Shown piece after piece: positions 1 through 9,835 of a DNA stretch of 64,000 bases (positions are counted from its first letter, which is position 1; each line of letters starts with the position of its first letter). Source of the DNA: Hyperoodon ampullatus (taxonomy: Eukaryota; Chordata; Mammalia; Artiodactyla; Ziphiidae). Both the position numbers and the translations under genes were made by a program. The stretch covers positions 1,840,501 to 1,904,500 of the forward strand of contig OX457060.1 in NCBI GenBank assembly GCA_949752795.1, given 5' to 3'. The notes under the pieces are model-generated. The model was not told the DNA's origin, searched no databases, and saw only the letters and a list, made by a program, of their open reading frames with translations.

Positions 1-176
1 TGGGTTCGTGCCCCGGTCCGGGAAGATCCCACATGCCACGGAGCGACTGGGCCCGAGCCATGGCCGCTGAGCCTGCGCGTCCGGAGCCTGTGCTCCGCAA
101 CAGGAGAGGCCACAACAGTGAGAGGCCCGCGTACCGCAAAAAAAAAAATAATAATAAAATAAAAATAAAAATAAAA
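1..176 (+). mobile_element. CHR SINE, 3' part (window starts inside it)
   Basis: The segment begins in the B-box region (GGGTTCGTGCCCCGG), runs through the CHR body ending AGAGGCCCGCGTACCGC, and finishes in an A-rich AATA/AAATA tail. This is the young short CHR subtype seen repeatedly below. The tRNA-like head lies outside the window. The short open frame over it is only translated SINE. Confidence 0.93.
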
Positions 177-435
177 TCTGTGGTATTCACAGAAATACAA
201 ATTAAAACAAGGGAAAAGTATGGCTTTTTTCCACCACAGTGACAATATTTATAACAATGATAATTCCTAATCCTGGTGACAGTGCAAGAAACTGGTATTA
301 TCGTAGATAGTGCTTATCACCACACAAATCTCAGAAAACAATTTGTCAACTTGAATCAAGAGCCACAAAAAATATTTTAGCACTTTGACCCAGCTATCCC
401 ACATCTGGGAATTTATCCTAGGGAAATAATGTAAC
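177..435 (+). mobile_element. Old L1M fragment (ORF2 3' region)
   Basis: The text contains degenerate versions of L1 ORF2 C-terminal DNA, such as CAAATTAAAACAAGGG and TTTGACCCAGCTATCCCACATCTGGGAATTTATCCTA. It is too diverged to code. Similar L1M sequence resumes near 1195, so the intervening 440-1190 is probably inserted or rearranged. Confidence 0.6.
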
Positions 436-929
436 GAAGAAAGAAGCTCTTCTTGGTGAAGTCCATTGAGTGTTACTGGCTTCTCAGCGGCTTCTGGATG
501 ACCTGAGCCTGAGTCTACAGTGGTCCTGGTGGGTGGCATTAGGGGACACCCCTTTCCACAAGTGTGTGTTTCCATCAGTTGATGTACATGGCAGCTTTGG
601 GATTTTGGTTGAAGAATGAGTAAGAGGTTCCCAGGGCTGATAAAGGTGGGGACTATGGGGGACAAGAAGGTTTGAGTCTCTGCCACCCTAGAATTGGCTG
701 CCTCACTGGTTTTGATGCTTTGCGGGAGAAACAGAAGGAAAAGAATGAACAAAGGACTATGTGAGACCCTAACGTCCAAACAGTGTAGTTTCAGGGCCTA
801 CATGGTCAAGTGCCATACGGAACAGAGAGAGAAGCATTCTCCTACCCCCTCTACTCTGTCAAGGCGCAGAGTTCTCAGCAGTGCTCCGAAAGGTGCGGGC
901 AGAGGACAAGAGCATGAATGGAGTATGTG
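436..929. other. Unassigned stretch, no gene seen
   Basis: About 500 bp of ordinary composition. The open frames on both strands have no recognisable domain. I see no CpG cluster or repeat that I can name. Confidence 0.5.
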
Positions 930-1040
930 AGGGTGGGGACTGCATCTGTCTGATTTTCTGCTGTATCCACCGGTGTGTCAGGCACAGTGCCTCACCTCCA
1001 GCACGCACTCAATGTATATTTCTGAGTGAATAGAAGAACT
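930..1040 (+). repeat. L2 LINE 3' end
   Basis: This carries the L2 terminal pattern: GGGACTGCATCTGTCTG, then a degenerate GTGTCAGGCACAGTGCCT, then CACTCAATGTATATTTCTGAGTGAATAGAA. The final part corresponds to the CTCAATAAATATTTGTTGAATGAA end of L2. Confidence 0.65.
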
Positions 1041-1194
1041 TGAGTGGTCTTCACTCACCTGTGGACTCCGGGAAACAGGGCTGATCTGGATGAGTGGGGA
1101 TGAGAGCCGAGGCTCTGCCTGAGTGGGTGGTGGCCTACGTCTGCAAGATGGCAGTCTTAATGCTAGTGTGGTCCCACCTGTAAACACAGTGAAA

Positions 1195-1312
1195 CTGGGG
1201 AACTCTGATTATATTTATAATATTGAAAAATTGCAAACAATCTAAAGGTCTAACTATAAATGATGGAATGTGCAATTAATGAAAAGTCATGCAAACACAA
1301 AGTTGAAAAGAT
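1195..1312 (+). mobile_element. Old L1M fragment, continuation
   Basis: The phrase TTGCAAACAATCTAAAGGTCTAACTATAAATGATGGAATGTG matches the L1M block that normally follows the segment at 177-435 (lysine-rich, lacking frame). It is probably the same element split by intervening DNA. Confidence 0.5.
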
Positions 1313-1690
1313 GGCTCACAGGTAATCTCAGTTTCCTTCCTGGACACATGGAAGACTGCATTGTCCAGGCCTCCTCACACCCTGCCTTGCCTTAAGATAC
1401 AGCTTCGTGGCTAGGAAGTGATACTTGTTCTGCTGGGCTAGAGCATCTAAGATGCCACACCCAATTCTTCATTACAGTCAAGAAGAGGACCATGTGTTCA
1501 AATGGAGGGGCCATAAGGTTTAAGGAGCTTCCATCTCTAAGTCATCCCATAGAAGATCACTGCACGAGAGTCACTCGGGTCCACACAGGACATTGGGGAA
1601 ATAAGGAATAAGCCTTTATTATTTTAAGCCTCTGAGATTTGGGGGTTGATACTGGAGCACAAGCTATTCTAAACCTAAGGGGCGACATAG
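1313..1690 (+). mobile_element. LTR fossil, MaLR-like
   Basis: The 3' half reads GGAATAAGCCTTTATTATTTTAAGCCTCTGAGATTTGGGGGTTG, which resembles the polyadenylation and U5-like end of ancient mammalian LTRs of the ERVL-MaLR group. The 5' boundary is vague and the subfamily is not determined. No internal retroviral sequence was seen. Confidence 0.45.
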
Positions 1691-2059
1691 AAAAAGTCTC
1701 AAAACACAGTATTTCGAGAATGCAAACTTACCTTTAAGTATGAACAAGGCAAGACGTTTGGGTTACCATCATGAGGCTGTGAGTGTTTCTTTGCATTTTT
1801 TTTCTTCTTTACTCCTAAACTTTAAAAAATTATTCTCTATTCTCTTTATAACTAAAAATAAAATAGTGTGAGAGAAGGAGGAAGAGAGGGCAAAAGGAAG
1901 AGGAACTGGGAAGCCCCGCCCTCCAGCTCCTTCTGTTCTTCTCTCTGAGCCTGAGGGTCCCACAGGCTTCCTGTCAACCCATTCACCAGTTCTGAACAGA
2001 CACTTTTTATCAAATGACAGCTGTGTGCTGAGAACCATATAGGTTCACTTTACATTATG

Positions 2060-2235
2060 TCCACACAAGAGTCTATAAAGGGGATGCTCAACCATCATTG
2101 TACAACTGTGGAGATCATGATTCAGGAAGGTTGTCACTTGTTCAAGTTTATGGAGCAGGTTAGTGGCAGAGCCAGGATTCAAACCCAGGGCAACCTTCCT
2201 TGTAACCAGCCTGTTCAACTTTACAACTTAGCTCT
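2060..2235 (-). repeat. MIR SINE
   Basis: The sequence holds the reverse of the MIR core: degenerate 'GTGGAGATC...CAGGAAGGTTGTCACTTGTTCAAGTTTATGGAGCAGGTTAGTGGCAGAGCCAGGATTCAAACCCAGG'. This is the usual 'gtcacacagc...agtggcagagccaggattcaaaccc' block. The small open frame over it is not a gene. Confidence 0.65.
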
Positions 2236-2564
2236 CTGGGATACATGGAAAGAGTGTGGTTTTTGGAAAGTTCCCTCATCTTTCTGCTTTGAAAGTCCAT
2301 TACACTTTTTTTCCCCACCATCCACATGATAACATGCTTTCTGTTTCCTGAACACAGCTAAATTTTACCGAATTTTTGAATCTTAACCTGTTTATAAATA
2401 ACAGGGAGGCAGCAGTGATGGTTTCCCATGTATGTGGTATGGCTGAAGAGACCTCTATGGGACCAGTTGTGTTCTTCCCTCCCCACTGGCCAGTCCTTCA
2501 AAGGACAACTATGATGTGATGATGAGCCCTGGACCAGGTAGAGGCAAACAGAGCTGCTCAAGTC
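2236..2564. other. Unassigned stretch
   Basis: No repeat, RNA gene or supported coding region was recognised. Composition is unremarkable. Confidence 0.4.
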
Positions 2565-2735
2565 CCAATTATGCCTCTATGAGCACCTGACCTTAGGCAA
2601 TGCTCTTAACCTTTCTGAGCCTCTGATTTCTCTTCGGTAAAAAGTATTAATTTCTGCCTTTTTGTGAAGCCCACATGGAAGGGAAAGCTCTTTGAAAAGT
2701 GTCAGTGCTGGGAAAATGAAAGTTAATATTATTAT
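2565..2735 (+). repeat. MIR SINE
   Basis: This matches the forward MIR body: CACCTGACCTTAGGCAATGCTCTTAACCTTTCTGAGCCTCTGATTTC, then GGTAAAAAGTATTAATTTCTGCC. It is a diverged copy of the 'gacctTgggcaagtcacttaacctctctgagcctcagtttc' block. Confidence 0.75.
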
Positions 2736-2799
2736 TTTCCATAGCAGATATGGAATCAGGAAATGGAGCCTGCATCACCCAGAAAATCATCTTATTTTC

Positions 2800-3385
2800 T
2801 CACTGCCATCTGGCCTGGCTCAAGTGCTTAGAGCTGGCTCACGTTTGATCTCTTCCTCTTGACTGGACTGGCCAGGGCTCATCTGAGTTCCCTGAGCTCT
2901 GGGAGGTGAAGTGAGCAAGCAGAAGAACATCTGTGTCCAAACAGGCTTCTCGCCCACGTTGCCTCTCCTCCTCTTCCCCAAGAGGGTGCCTAGGAAGAGA
3001 CATCTACTTCTTACCAAGTATCTCTAGGCTCGCCCACATTCCCTAGACCCCTGCTATTATGTGGAGCCATGTGACCAATTCTGGACAAAGGGCTGTGAGT
3101 GGATGTGCTGGCCCTCACTTCTGGACTGACGCATTTAAGAACCAGGGTGGGTCCCTCCATCTCTATTTTCCTGCTCTGGACAGGGGGACCAGATGACCCA
3201 GCTACCATTCAAAAGAGCCTCCATCAGTCTGGCTTCCTGAGACTTGGTACTGCAGAACCCCTGCCAATTCACTTTGGACATGTATCGTATGTGAGGAGTA
3301 AATTTCTGTCTTATATGACTGAGATTTTGAGTCTGTTTGCTACCAGACTGAAGGCTGTCCTCTCCTAGCTAATACAGACCAGAGA
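2800..3385 (+). mobile_element. LTR fossil, MaLR-like (low certainty)
   Basis: The pattern of 'GAGCCATGTGACCAATTCTGGACAAAGGGCTGTGAGTGG' in the centre and a 3' end with GTAAATTTCTGTCTTATATGACTGAGATTTTGAG...AGCTAATACAG resembles old MLT-type LTRs. The boundaries and subfamily are uncertain. Confidence 0.4.
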
Positions 3386-3842
3386 ACCAGTGATTCTCTG
3401 CAGGGAACCTGAGCCTGGGAAAGGGCACAAGGAAGATGTTTAGTGGCATTTGCTCTTGGCTGTCAGAGCCCCCACATCACTCTTTTTCACACTAGACATA
3501 AAGAAAATCAAGTCAATTTTTAGAAATATTACTCATTCATGAAAAGATATTAAAAACATAAGTGGCAAAAAGAGATTGGGAAAGAGGGAAGGAGGGGGAA
3601 AGGGATAGAGAAAGGAAAAGAGAGAGAAAGGAAGGGAGGTGAGCTGAGCCAATCAGGTTACCCCAGTCTTGTGATGGTGCCCCCGAGGAGTCCTGGTGGG
3701 GCACGGAAATGTTGCCAAAGGGGGCCTTGAGCAAGATAAGTAAGTGGAGAAAGATTAGAGCAATCCCTCCAAGAAAGGAAAACACAGCAAAACCCCCTTG
3801 TTTTTGGACTTTCCTGGCTGTGCTTCTTGTCCTTGGGTTTCA
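3386..3842. other. Unassigned stretch with a purine-rich tract
   Basis: Positions about 3575-3637 are a G/A-rich tract built of GGAAA and GAGAGAAAGG units. The rest shows nothing that I can name. Confidence 0.5.
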
Positions 3843-4250
3843 TCATTGGTTCAACAAGTATTTATTGAGTGTCTATTATGTGCTAAGCAGGATTCTGGGG
3901 CTGGATACTCAGCTTGAACAAACTGTAGTACCTGCTCTCATGAAGTCTGCTTTTTAGTGGGGAGAGAGAGAGCCAGCCAACACATATGTGTACTGTGGTG
4001 TGTTCGGAGCCGACACATCACCATGCGATGGAGAGAAAGCAGGGAGATGACAGAAGGTAGGCTGGCTCCAGTGTTTGTTTAAAGGATGGTCAGAGAAGAC
4101 ATCACTGAGAAAGCAAAGCCCTAAAGAAGGAGAAGGAGCTAGCAATGCGGCTACCTGGGAGAAGTGCGAGGCACAACAAGGAAGCCAGGGTGGCTGGGCT
4201 GGGTGGCCAAGGAAGGGAGTGGTAGGGAATGAGATACAAGAAGTACTGGG

Positions 4251-4347
4251 GGGCTTCCCTGGTGGCGCAGTGGTTGAGAGTCCGCCTGCCGATGCAGGGG
4301 ACACGGGTTCGTGCCCCGGTCCGGGAAGATCCCACATGCCGTGAGCC
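4251..4347 (+). mobile_element. CHR SINE, 5' half only
   Basis: The element has the complete head from GGGCTTCCCTGGTGGCGCAG through A-box and B-box to GATCCCACATGCCG, then stops. The body and A-tail are missing, and L2 flank follows directly. The missing 3' half suggests a post-insertion deletion, because normal L1-mediated loss removes the 5' end instead. Confidence 0.9.
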
Positions 4348-4465
4348 GGAAGGCAGATCATGGTAAAGACTTTGCTCAGAGATGGGAAACTCCTGGTGAA
4401 TTTTGAGCAGAGGGATAATGTGAGCTAATTTACATTTTAAAAGGCTGACTCTGGTTGCTACATGG

Positions 4466-4657
4466 TTAGGGTTGCCAGATTTAGCAAATAAAACTTCATG
4501 ATGTCCAGTTAAATTTGCATTTCAGATTAATGAATATTTTTCTTAATAGAAGTGTATCCCAGATAATATTTGTGACATATTTATACTAAAAAATTATTTT
4601 TTGTTTATCTGAAATGCAAATTTAACTCAGTGTCCTGAATTTTATCTGGCAACCCTG
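4466..4657. mobile_element. Palindromic MITE, MER53-like
   Basis: This 192-bp unit is an inverted repeat. The left arm opens AGGGTTGCCAGAT and the right arm closes ATCTGGCAACCCT. Both arms carry AAATTTGCATTTCAGAT or its reverse complement. The flanking direct repeat TACATGG (4459-4465 and 4658-4664) is the target duplication. Length and structure suit the non-autonomous DNA transposon MER53, but the name is from memory. Confidence 0.8.
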
Positions 4658-4810
4658 TACATGGAGAAGGCTTTAGGGCACGGAGGTAAAAGCAGGAAGA
4701 TCAGCTAGGGTGTTGCAAGAAACCAGGTGAGAGATGAGGATGGTTCAGACTGGGGAGGTTGTTGGTCGGGTGGGGGGGAAAGTAGCTGGTTGGATTCTGG
4801 GTCTATGACA

Positions 4811-5355
4811 TCCCCTGTGTATGCTCTCTCTCTCAGACCTTTTTTGTGAGCTACTTTGGTTCATTTTGCCACAAAAATAGAGGAAAAGGGGTGGTGGTCA
4901 TTGGGAGGATATGGCTGGGGGTCTTTTGGCATAGGGGAAGGATGTGGGTTTTACCACATGTTTCATATAGTTTTAGAGAAACCGTGAGAATAGAATGAGT
5001 CACTTGAAGTTGGAAAGGAGCCAAAGGCCTGGTGACAGCCGCAAAAGAACTCTGTCCCTCCCTGCTCGGGGGCATGCGACATGCTCCTGGAGAGGCGGGA
5101 AGACACTTTGTCTATGATACCTCCTTTTTTGTTCCTTCCCCTTAGCTTGGCGCCAGCAGGCATCTCCTGGTTGGGGGAATGTTGACTTGTCACTGGATCA
5201 TTGTATTCAGATCTTTTGTTCTGAGCCAATATACTGAGGATATTCTTAGAGGACAGGGGCAATGCTTTACAGGTGGTAGGCGCTGGTGGGGGGTAAGAGA
5301 GCCCCTGAGATGTGTCCTAAGGTGTGTTACTCACAGCAAGCCAGATCCAGACATT
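4811..5355. other. Unassigned stretch
   Basis: No supported gene or nameable repeat. Open frames on the minus strand over 4851-5262 show no domain or codon signal that I recognise. Confidence 0.4.
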
Positions 5356-5435
5356 ATCACCCCCTCTCACGGTGAGGAACTGGCACAGAAAGGTATGGCG
5401 ACCTCCTCAGGGTCACTCTGCGGGGCTCCCTGACT
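5356..5435 (-). repeat. MIR fragment
   Basis: The sequence reads ATTATCACCCCCTCTCACGGTGAGGAACTGGCACAGAAAGG, which is the antisense MIR 'ccattttacagatgaggaaactgaggcacagag' block. Confidence 0.6.
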
Positions 5436-5627
5436 TCCCATCATCATCATGTGTCTAGTTCAACAGAAATCACTCCGGTGCTAATGAGCTGAGAGTTTGA
5501 CAGGAGATAAGACAGCTGCACAGTTTTCATTCCACTAAGCGTTTACGACCAAGTGTTTGGCCAAAAGAGGGCCACGTAAACATAATTCTTACCAGCTGCC
5601 TTCCTTTCTTGCCTGCCTCCTGCCTCA

Positions 5628-5985
5628 TTCCTTCAATTGTTCAACACGAGTGTATTGAACAGCTTCTATATGCCAGGTTCTATGCCAGGCCCCAACGGCG
5701 ATACATTGGTTGAGCAGGTAGAGGTTTGGAGGAAGAGGATAGTTAATCAGGCCAAGGGCAAGGGATGGGGATGGTGTCCCATGAGGAAAGCTTGTGCACA
5801 TGCTATGTGGCAGAAGGGAGTGTGGATGATACCGGGGGTGAAAGAAGGCTGGATGACAGGGTGCCGTGTGAGAGTGTCTGTCAGGTCATGGTTAAGGACT
5901 TTAATTTTTATCCCAAGAGCCAGGAGATGCCACAGAAGTATGGCATGGAAGTACTTTAAGCAGGACTGCAACATTTTGAAAAGAT
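5628..5985 (-). mobile_element. L2 LINE fragment (antisense)
   Basis: The left edge reads CAATTGTTCAACACGAGTGTATTGAACAGCTTCTATATGCCAGG. The right part reads AGGTCATGGTTAAGGACTTTAATTTTTATCCCAAGAGCCAGGAGATGCCACAGAAG. This is the same L2 antisense track as at 3843. Overlapping open frames on both strands are not genes. Confidence 0.7.
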
Positions 5986-6345
5986 AAAACCCAAATGTCT
6001 GTCACTAGAGGACTAGTTAGATCAATTAGGAAACACCCATATGGGGAATCCCAGGCACCTGTTCAGAAGAATGAAAAAAAAAGACCCAATGTGCCCACAG
6101 AACCCAGCTACCATGCCACTTGGTTACATGGGCCCATTGAGCAAGCACTGGGTGGTGGAGAAAAGAGGCTGACGGATCTCCATAGCACATGTTTTGTTCA
6201 CCTGATTGAAAAAAAAAAAAGAATGAATAAAGAATGAATGCAAACTAATAGCATGATTTCTATGAATGTTGGTAAATATACTCATACGGTACAAGACAGT
6301 GCATATTGTATTCTCTCATTTGTGTAGGAAACACATATATAGAAA
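5986..6345 (+). mobile_element. Old L1M 3' region
   Basis: The motif AACCCAAATGTCTGTCACTAGAGGACTAGTTAGAT is the L1M 'aaatgtccatcaataggggactggtta' block. The right end (TATTGTATTCTCTCATTTGTGTAGGAAACACATATATAGAAAC) resembles an L1M 3' region. The middle contains a short segment that I cannot place. Confidence 0.5.
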
Positions 6346-7005
6346 CAGTTGATTCTTGTTATTCATGGTAGTTATGTTCTATAAAGTTGCCACAAACACT
6401 GAATTAGCAGATATTGAACTATTGTTCCCAGGGGAAATACAGGGTTAGGTTCCTGCAAGCTCTGGTCACAATATTTTCATCAACAGACCAACACATACAT
6501 AACTTCATTGTTTCTGTTTAAAGACATCTTATTTAATACGTATTGCTGATTCATTAACACTGAGCTCATAGCCAACAGCGCTGGAACTCGTACCTGAATG
6601 AAACTCATCTAGCACATGTACCTTCTCCGTAAGGCACATCAAAGTCTTCTTGTGTGCTTAGGAACCCTAGACAGCACTTCAACACTGTGAACTGGAGGCA
6701 ATTTTAAGCAGCACAATTATTAACAAAAAGCATGAAAATTCAAAAAACACGGCTAAATAGACACTAAATAGACTGCAAAGAGGACACTTGTTTACAGGCT
6801 GAGAGCTGAAGCAGGGAGGGAGGGGGCCGCCTTGTTTGACCTCAGCTTGGAACGTGCATGTTGGATGACTCAGATTTGTCCCTGCTCTGCACGTGCCTGT
6901 GAATGGCTGTGCAAGTGCCTGGAGTGTTGATTTGGGGCTCCAAATAAAGGTTAGTGAGTAGATGAATTTGCAAATACTTGAACCCATGAATATGAACATC
7001 AACTG
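6346..7005 (-). mobile_element. Tigger-derived DNA transposon
   Basis: The ends are inverted: CAGTTGATTCTTGTTATTCATGG on the left and CATGAATATGAACATCAACTG on the right, as in mariner/Tigger elements with CAGTTGA termini. Antisense text at about 6600-6700 contains the remnant of the transposase start (CTTCTCCGTAAGGCACATCAAAGTCTTCTTG). At 660 bp it is an internally deleted non-autonomous copy. The TA target duplication is no longer visible (flanks AGAAA and TTTAG). Confidence 0.75.
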
Positions 7006-7150
7006 TTTAGGAGAAATAACCTCAAACTTAGAAATAAGTTGTAAAAATAAAAATACTACAAAAATATTCATCAACACTTTACCCAGATTCACCTATTGTT
7101 AACATTTACCCCATTTTCTTTATCATGTGTGTCCTCCCTCCCCTTCTTAT

Positions 7151-7152
<2 letters not shown>

Positions 7153-7186
<34 letters not shown>
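7153..7186. repeat. (AC)n microsatellite
   Basis: A pure run of about 17 AC units inside the L1M fragment. Confidence 0.97.
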
Positions 7187-7190
<4 letters not shown>

Positions 7191-7280
7191 TTCTTCCTGA
7201 AACATATGAGGGTAAGTTATACATCATGGCCCCTTTACCCCTAAATATGTCAGTGTTTATGTCCTGAAAAAGGGATTCTC

Positions 7281-7496
7281 GGGCTTCCCTGGTGGCGCAG
7301 TGGTTGAGAGTCCGCCTGCTGATGCAGGGGACATGGGTTCGTGCCCCGGTGCGGGAAGATCCCACGTGCTGAGGAGCGGCCGGGCCCGTGAGCCATGGCC
7401 GCTGAGCCTGCGCGTCCGGAGCCTGTGCTCCACCACGGGAGAGGCCACAACAGTGAGAGGTCCACGTACAGCACAAAAAAAAAAAAAAAAAAAAAA
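7281..7496 (+). mobile_element. CHR SINE, full length, with target duplication
   Basis: Complete young-type element. The tRNA-like head is GGGCTTCCCTGGTGGCGCAG, the B-box is GGTTCGTGCCC, the CpG-rich body ends AGAGGTCCACGTACAGC, and a pure A tail follows. The flank AAAAAGGGATTCTC occurs before the element (7267-7280) and again after the tail (ending 7505), which is the L1-type target-site duplication. The insertion lies within an L1M fragment. Confidence 0.97.
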
Positions 7497-7734
7497 GGGA
7501 TTCTCTTACATAACCGCGGTAAACTTATCAACTTCGGTAAATTTAACATGGATACAGTGCTTTTATCTGATCTACGATTCTCCTTAATTCTGGAACACGT
7601 CCACAGTCTTTCTTTGTGTTTTGTGATTTTGATGCTTTGTAACTGCCGCTTTAAAAAGTGGCAGTTCGTCTGATGCTTCCTCATAGTTAGATGCAGGTTG
7701 TGGAGTCTCCTCCCCTGGAATGCTGCACAGGTGG

Positions 7735-7930
7735 TGACGGACAATATATTTGCTCTAAAACACATGGAATATCTATGGAAAGAAGCTAAGGAAACTGTTG
7801 ACAGGGATTGTCTTTGGAGAAGACAACTGGGAGTCTGGAGGAGAGAGACTTTCCACTCTGTGTCCTTATATACCTTTTGAATTGTGTACTAGGTATACCT
7901 AGAACCTATTCACAAATTAAATTTTTAAAA
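7735..7930 (+). mobile_element. Old L1M 3' end
   Basis: The text AACTGTTGACAGGGATTGTCTTTGGAGAAGACAACTGGGAG, then TATACCTTTTGAATTGTGTACT, ending ATTAAATTTTTAAAAATT, follows the L1M terminal 3' UTR ('gttaacagtggttatctctgggtggtgggat'). Confidence 0.55.
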
Positions 7931-7944
7931 ATTCTGTAAGGTCG

Positions 7945-8060
7945 GTGGGTCTGCTATGATTACCCCATTGTCCATATGGCGAAACAGGCTCAGAGAGGGT
8001 AAGTGAGCAGCAGGAGGGCCCCAAGGCAAGCGCCGCGCCCGCTGCCACTCAAACTGCTCC
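7945..8060 (-). repeat. MIR fragment
   Basis: The block ATTACCCCATTGTCCATATGGCGAAACAGGCTCAGAGAGGGTAAGTGAGCAG is antisense MIR. Confidence 0.65.
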
Positions 8061-8119
8061 TCTGACACTCGGTGGCCAGGTTGCAACGAGTGCCCAGAGG
8101 GGACAGTGAGGGCGGGGTG

Positions 8120-8290
8120 TTAAGGACGCCTTCCTGGGGGAGATGCCTGAGCTGAGTGCAGAAAGGTGAGAAGTTAGCCAGGTGACCTGGGGTTACAGGA
8201 CTAGGGTGGACTGAGGTGGAGCAGGCAGGAGGGTATTTCAGACAGAAAGGGCCTTGGATCCAGGGTAGCTGGCTTGCAAAAGTCCACACG
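8120..8290 (-). mobile_element. L2 LINE fragment (antisense)
   Basis: The sequence GGACGCCTTCCTGGGGGAGATGCCTGAGCTGAGTGCAGAAAGGTGAGAAGTTAGCCAGGTG and then GGTATTTCAGACAGAAAGGG is the antisense L2 block. Confidence 0.6.
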
Positions 8291-9130
8291 CCATTCCGAC
8301 CTGCAAAGAAGATGAGGGTCTTACTTAGCAGTTCCACCCTACCAGGCAGGGGGAAGCCTGGGCTTGCCTCTAACACTACACCCGGATCTCCATGTGGAAT
8401 GGTCTCCCTTTGGTCTGAGTAGTCAGTCTATTTGGAGTTGAACTCCCTCGTGTGGCTGGTTTCCATAGTCTCTTGGAAAACTCACTGTCCTGAGCTCTGT
8501 GCCTCACCCTTCCTCTCCTCAAGATGCTCTCTGGGTATCTGGGTAAATAAGGACCCTTACTGTATCCACTGAAGTTTAGGGGGGCCCTCAACACACCAGG
8601 TCCTCTGGACCTCTGCTACTCTCTTTGAGGAAAGGGGCATCTGCATTTGTATTTTACTCATACCAAACAGTAGAAATGTTGCATAAAACCAACATTTTAA
8701 TTTTACATCTTGGTATGCTCACATGGTACCAACATTGTCTACCTTCACCTTACCGATGATTAAAGGACTGAACATCACAGGAACTCTGGGTTACCCTATC
8801 ATTTATCTGTCATCATTTTCAAAGTGAGTGACTAACAGGGAAGTAAGTGAATACAGGAAAGTAACACAAGTAAGAAAGGATACGGTGGGCTCCTTGGTTG
8901 TTTGTGTTTCCTAAAATGCCGCTACCTTCTTTCTGTATTTGAAGCAAGTTCTGATTCCAATGGAGAGCGTGGCCTCTCAGGGCTGTGGACTCCCACTTAG
9001 TCACGGATTATAACACGCTTACCTGTACTCGCTTTGAATCTTGATAAAAGCCCACAGGTGGTGAGTCCACTGAAATTCTGTGCTCCTGGCACACGTGGAA
9101 TGGAAGGCACACATACTACACATCAGCCAT
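8291..9130. other. Unassigned stretch
   Basis: No gene or nameable repeat recognised. Confidence 0.4.
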
Positions 9131-9485
9131 TGTCCTACTGGACTTCACTCACAAAGCACAAGTTCAAAGATAGAGTTAATTGCAAATTCAAAACAGGAAT
9201 CCAGAGCATTAAATTAATGACTGCATGGAGGCCCTTTGATCGGAGTACAAGGTAAGCATGTCATGGAAGCTGCATGCCAGGCCTTACCTATGTTGCGTGA
9301 GAATGAGGGCTGCAAGGAGGGATGACACACAGGCACATTGCATGGATCTCCTCTGCTCGTGGACATGCTCTGTTGTCCCATCGGACTTCTTTTACAAAAC
9401 AGCAGTTCAAAGATAACATTACTAAGATTTCAAGACGGTGACAGTCCACCATTAAACTGAGTTGGGCCCCAAGTGACTGCACAGG
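9131..9485. repeat. Imperfect local direct duplication
   Basis: Two segments resemble each other. Segment one (about 9131-9235) contains GGACTTCACTCACAAAGCACAAGTTCAAAGATA. Segment two (about 9371-9485) contains GGACTTCTTTTACAAAACAGCAGTTCAAAGATAACATTA. Both continue with a 'CATTAAA' block and end with 'TGACTGCA'. They may be a diverged tandem duplication or two copies of a repeat that I do not recognise. Confidence 0.5.
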
Positions 9486-9835
9486 TCACCTGTCCACGGA
9501 GCTGAGGGTAGGGAGGGCTGCCCCCTTCTGCTATCCTCCTCCTGCCTGCTGGATGTGAGGGGTATAATGGCGGAGCTTCAGCAGCCACCTTAGGCCATGT
9601 GGATGAGCGCTGTGCCTAGGAATGGCGGAGAGGAAAGGTCAGGCAGACACCTTTCTGTCCCTTCCCCTGGGACATGGGAACTTCTGGATCCCCTGCAAGC
9701 TACTTGGAGGCCATGGGGAGCCAGAGGTGGGACCTCTAGCTCAAATATCCAGTTACCCAGCTACCTCCAGCTGTGAGTGCTGAGCCATTTTCTGGGCCAT
9801 ATCTGAAGTGCCCTCCCAGGGGATTTATCTCACAC

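Larger units (their letters stand above)
3843..4810 (-). mobile_element. L2 LINE fragment, interrupted twice
   Basis: Read on the plus strand this is antisense L2: TTCAACAAGTATTTATTGAGTGTCTATTATGTGCT at its left edge, then GGTCAGAGAAGACATCACTGAGA, then GGTAAAGACTTTGCTCAGAGATGGGAAACTCCTGG, TTTTAAAAGGCTGACTCTGGTTGCTACATGG, and finally CAGGTGAGAGATGAGGATGGTTCAGACTGG. It is split by a CHR SINE (4251-4347) and by a palindromic MITE (4466-4657). The L2 text resumes in register after each. Confidence 0.75.
7006..7720 (-). mobile_element. Old L1M 3' UTR, split by a CHR SINE
   Basis: The plus strand shows antisense L1M text: CACTTTACCCAGATTCACCTATTGTTAACATTTACCCCATTTTC, CTTTACCCCTAAATATGTCAGTG, and after the SINE TTACATAACCGCGGTAAACTTATCAACTTCGG. 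It contains a (CA)n microsatellite at 7153-7186 and the SINE at 7281-7496. Confidence 0.7.
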
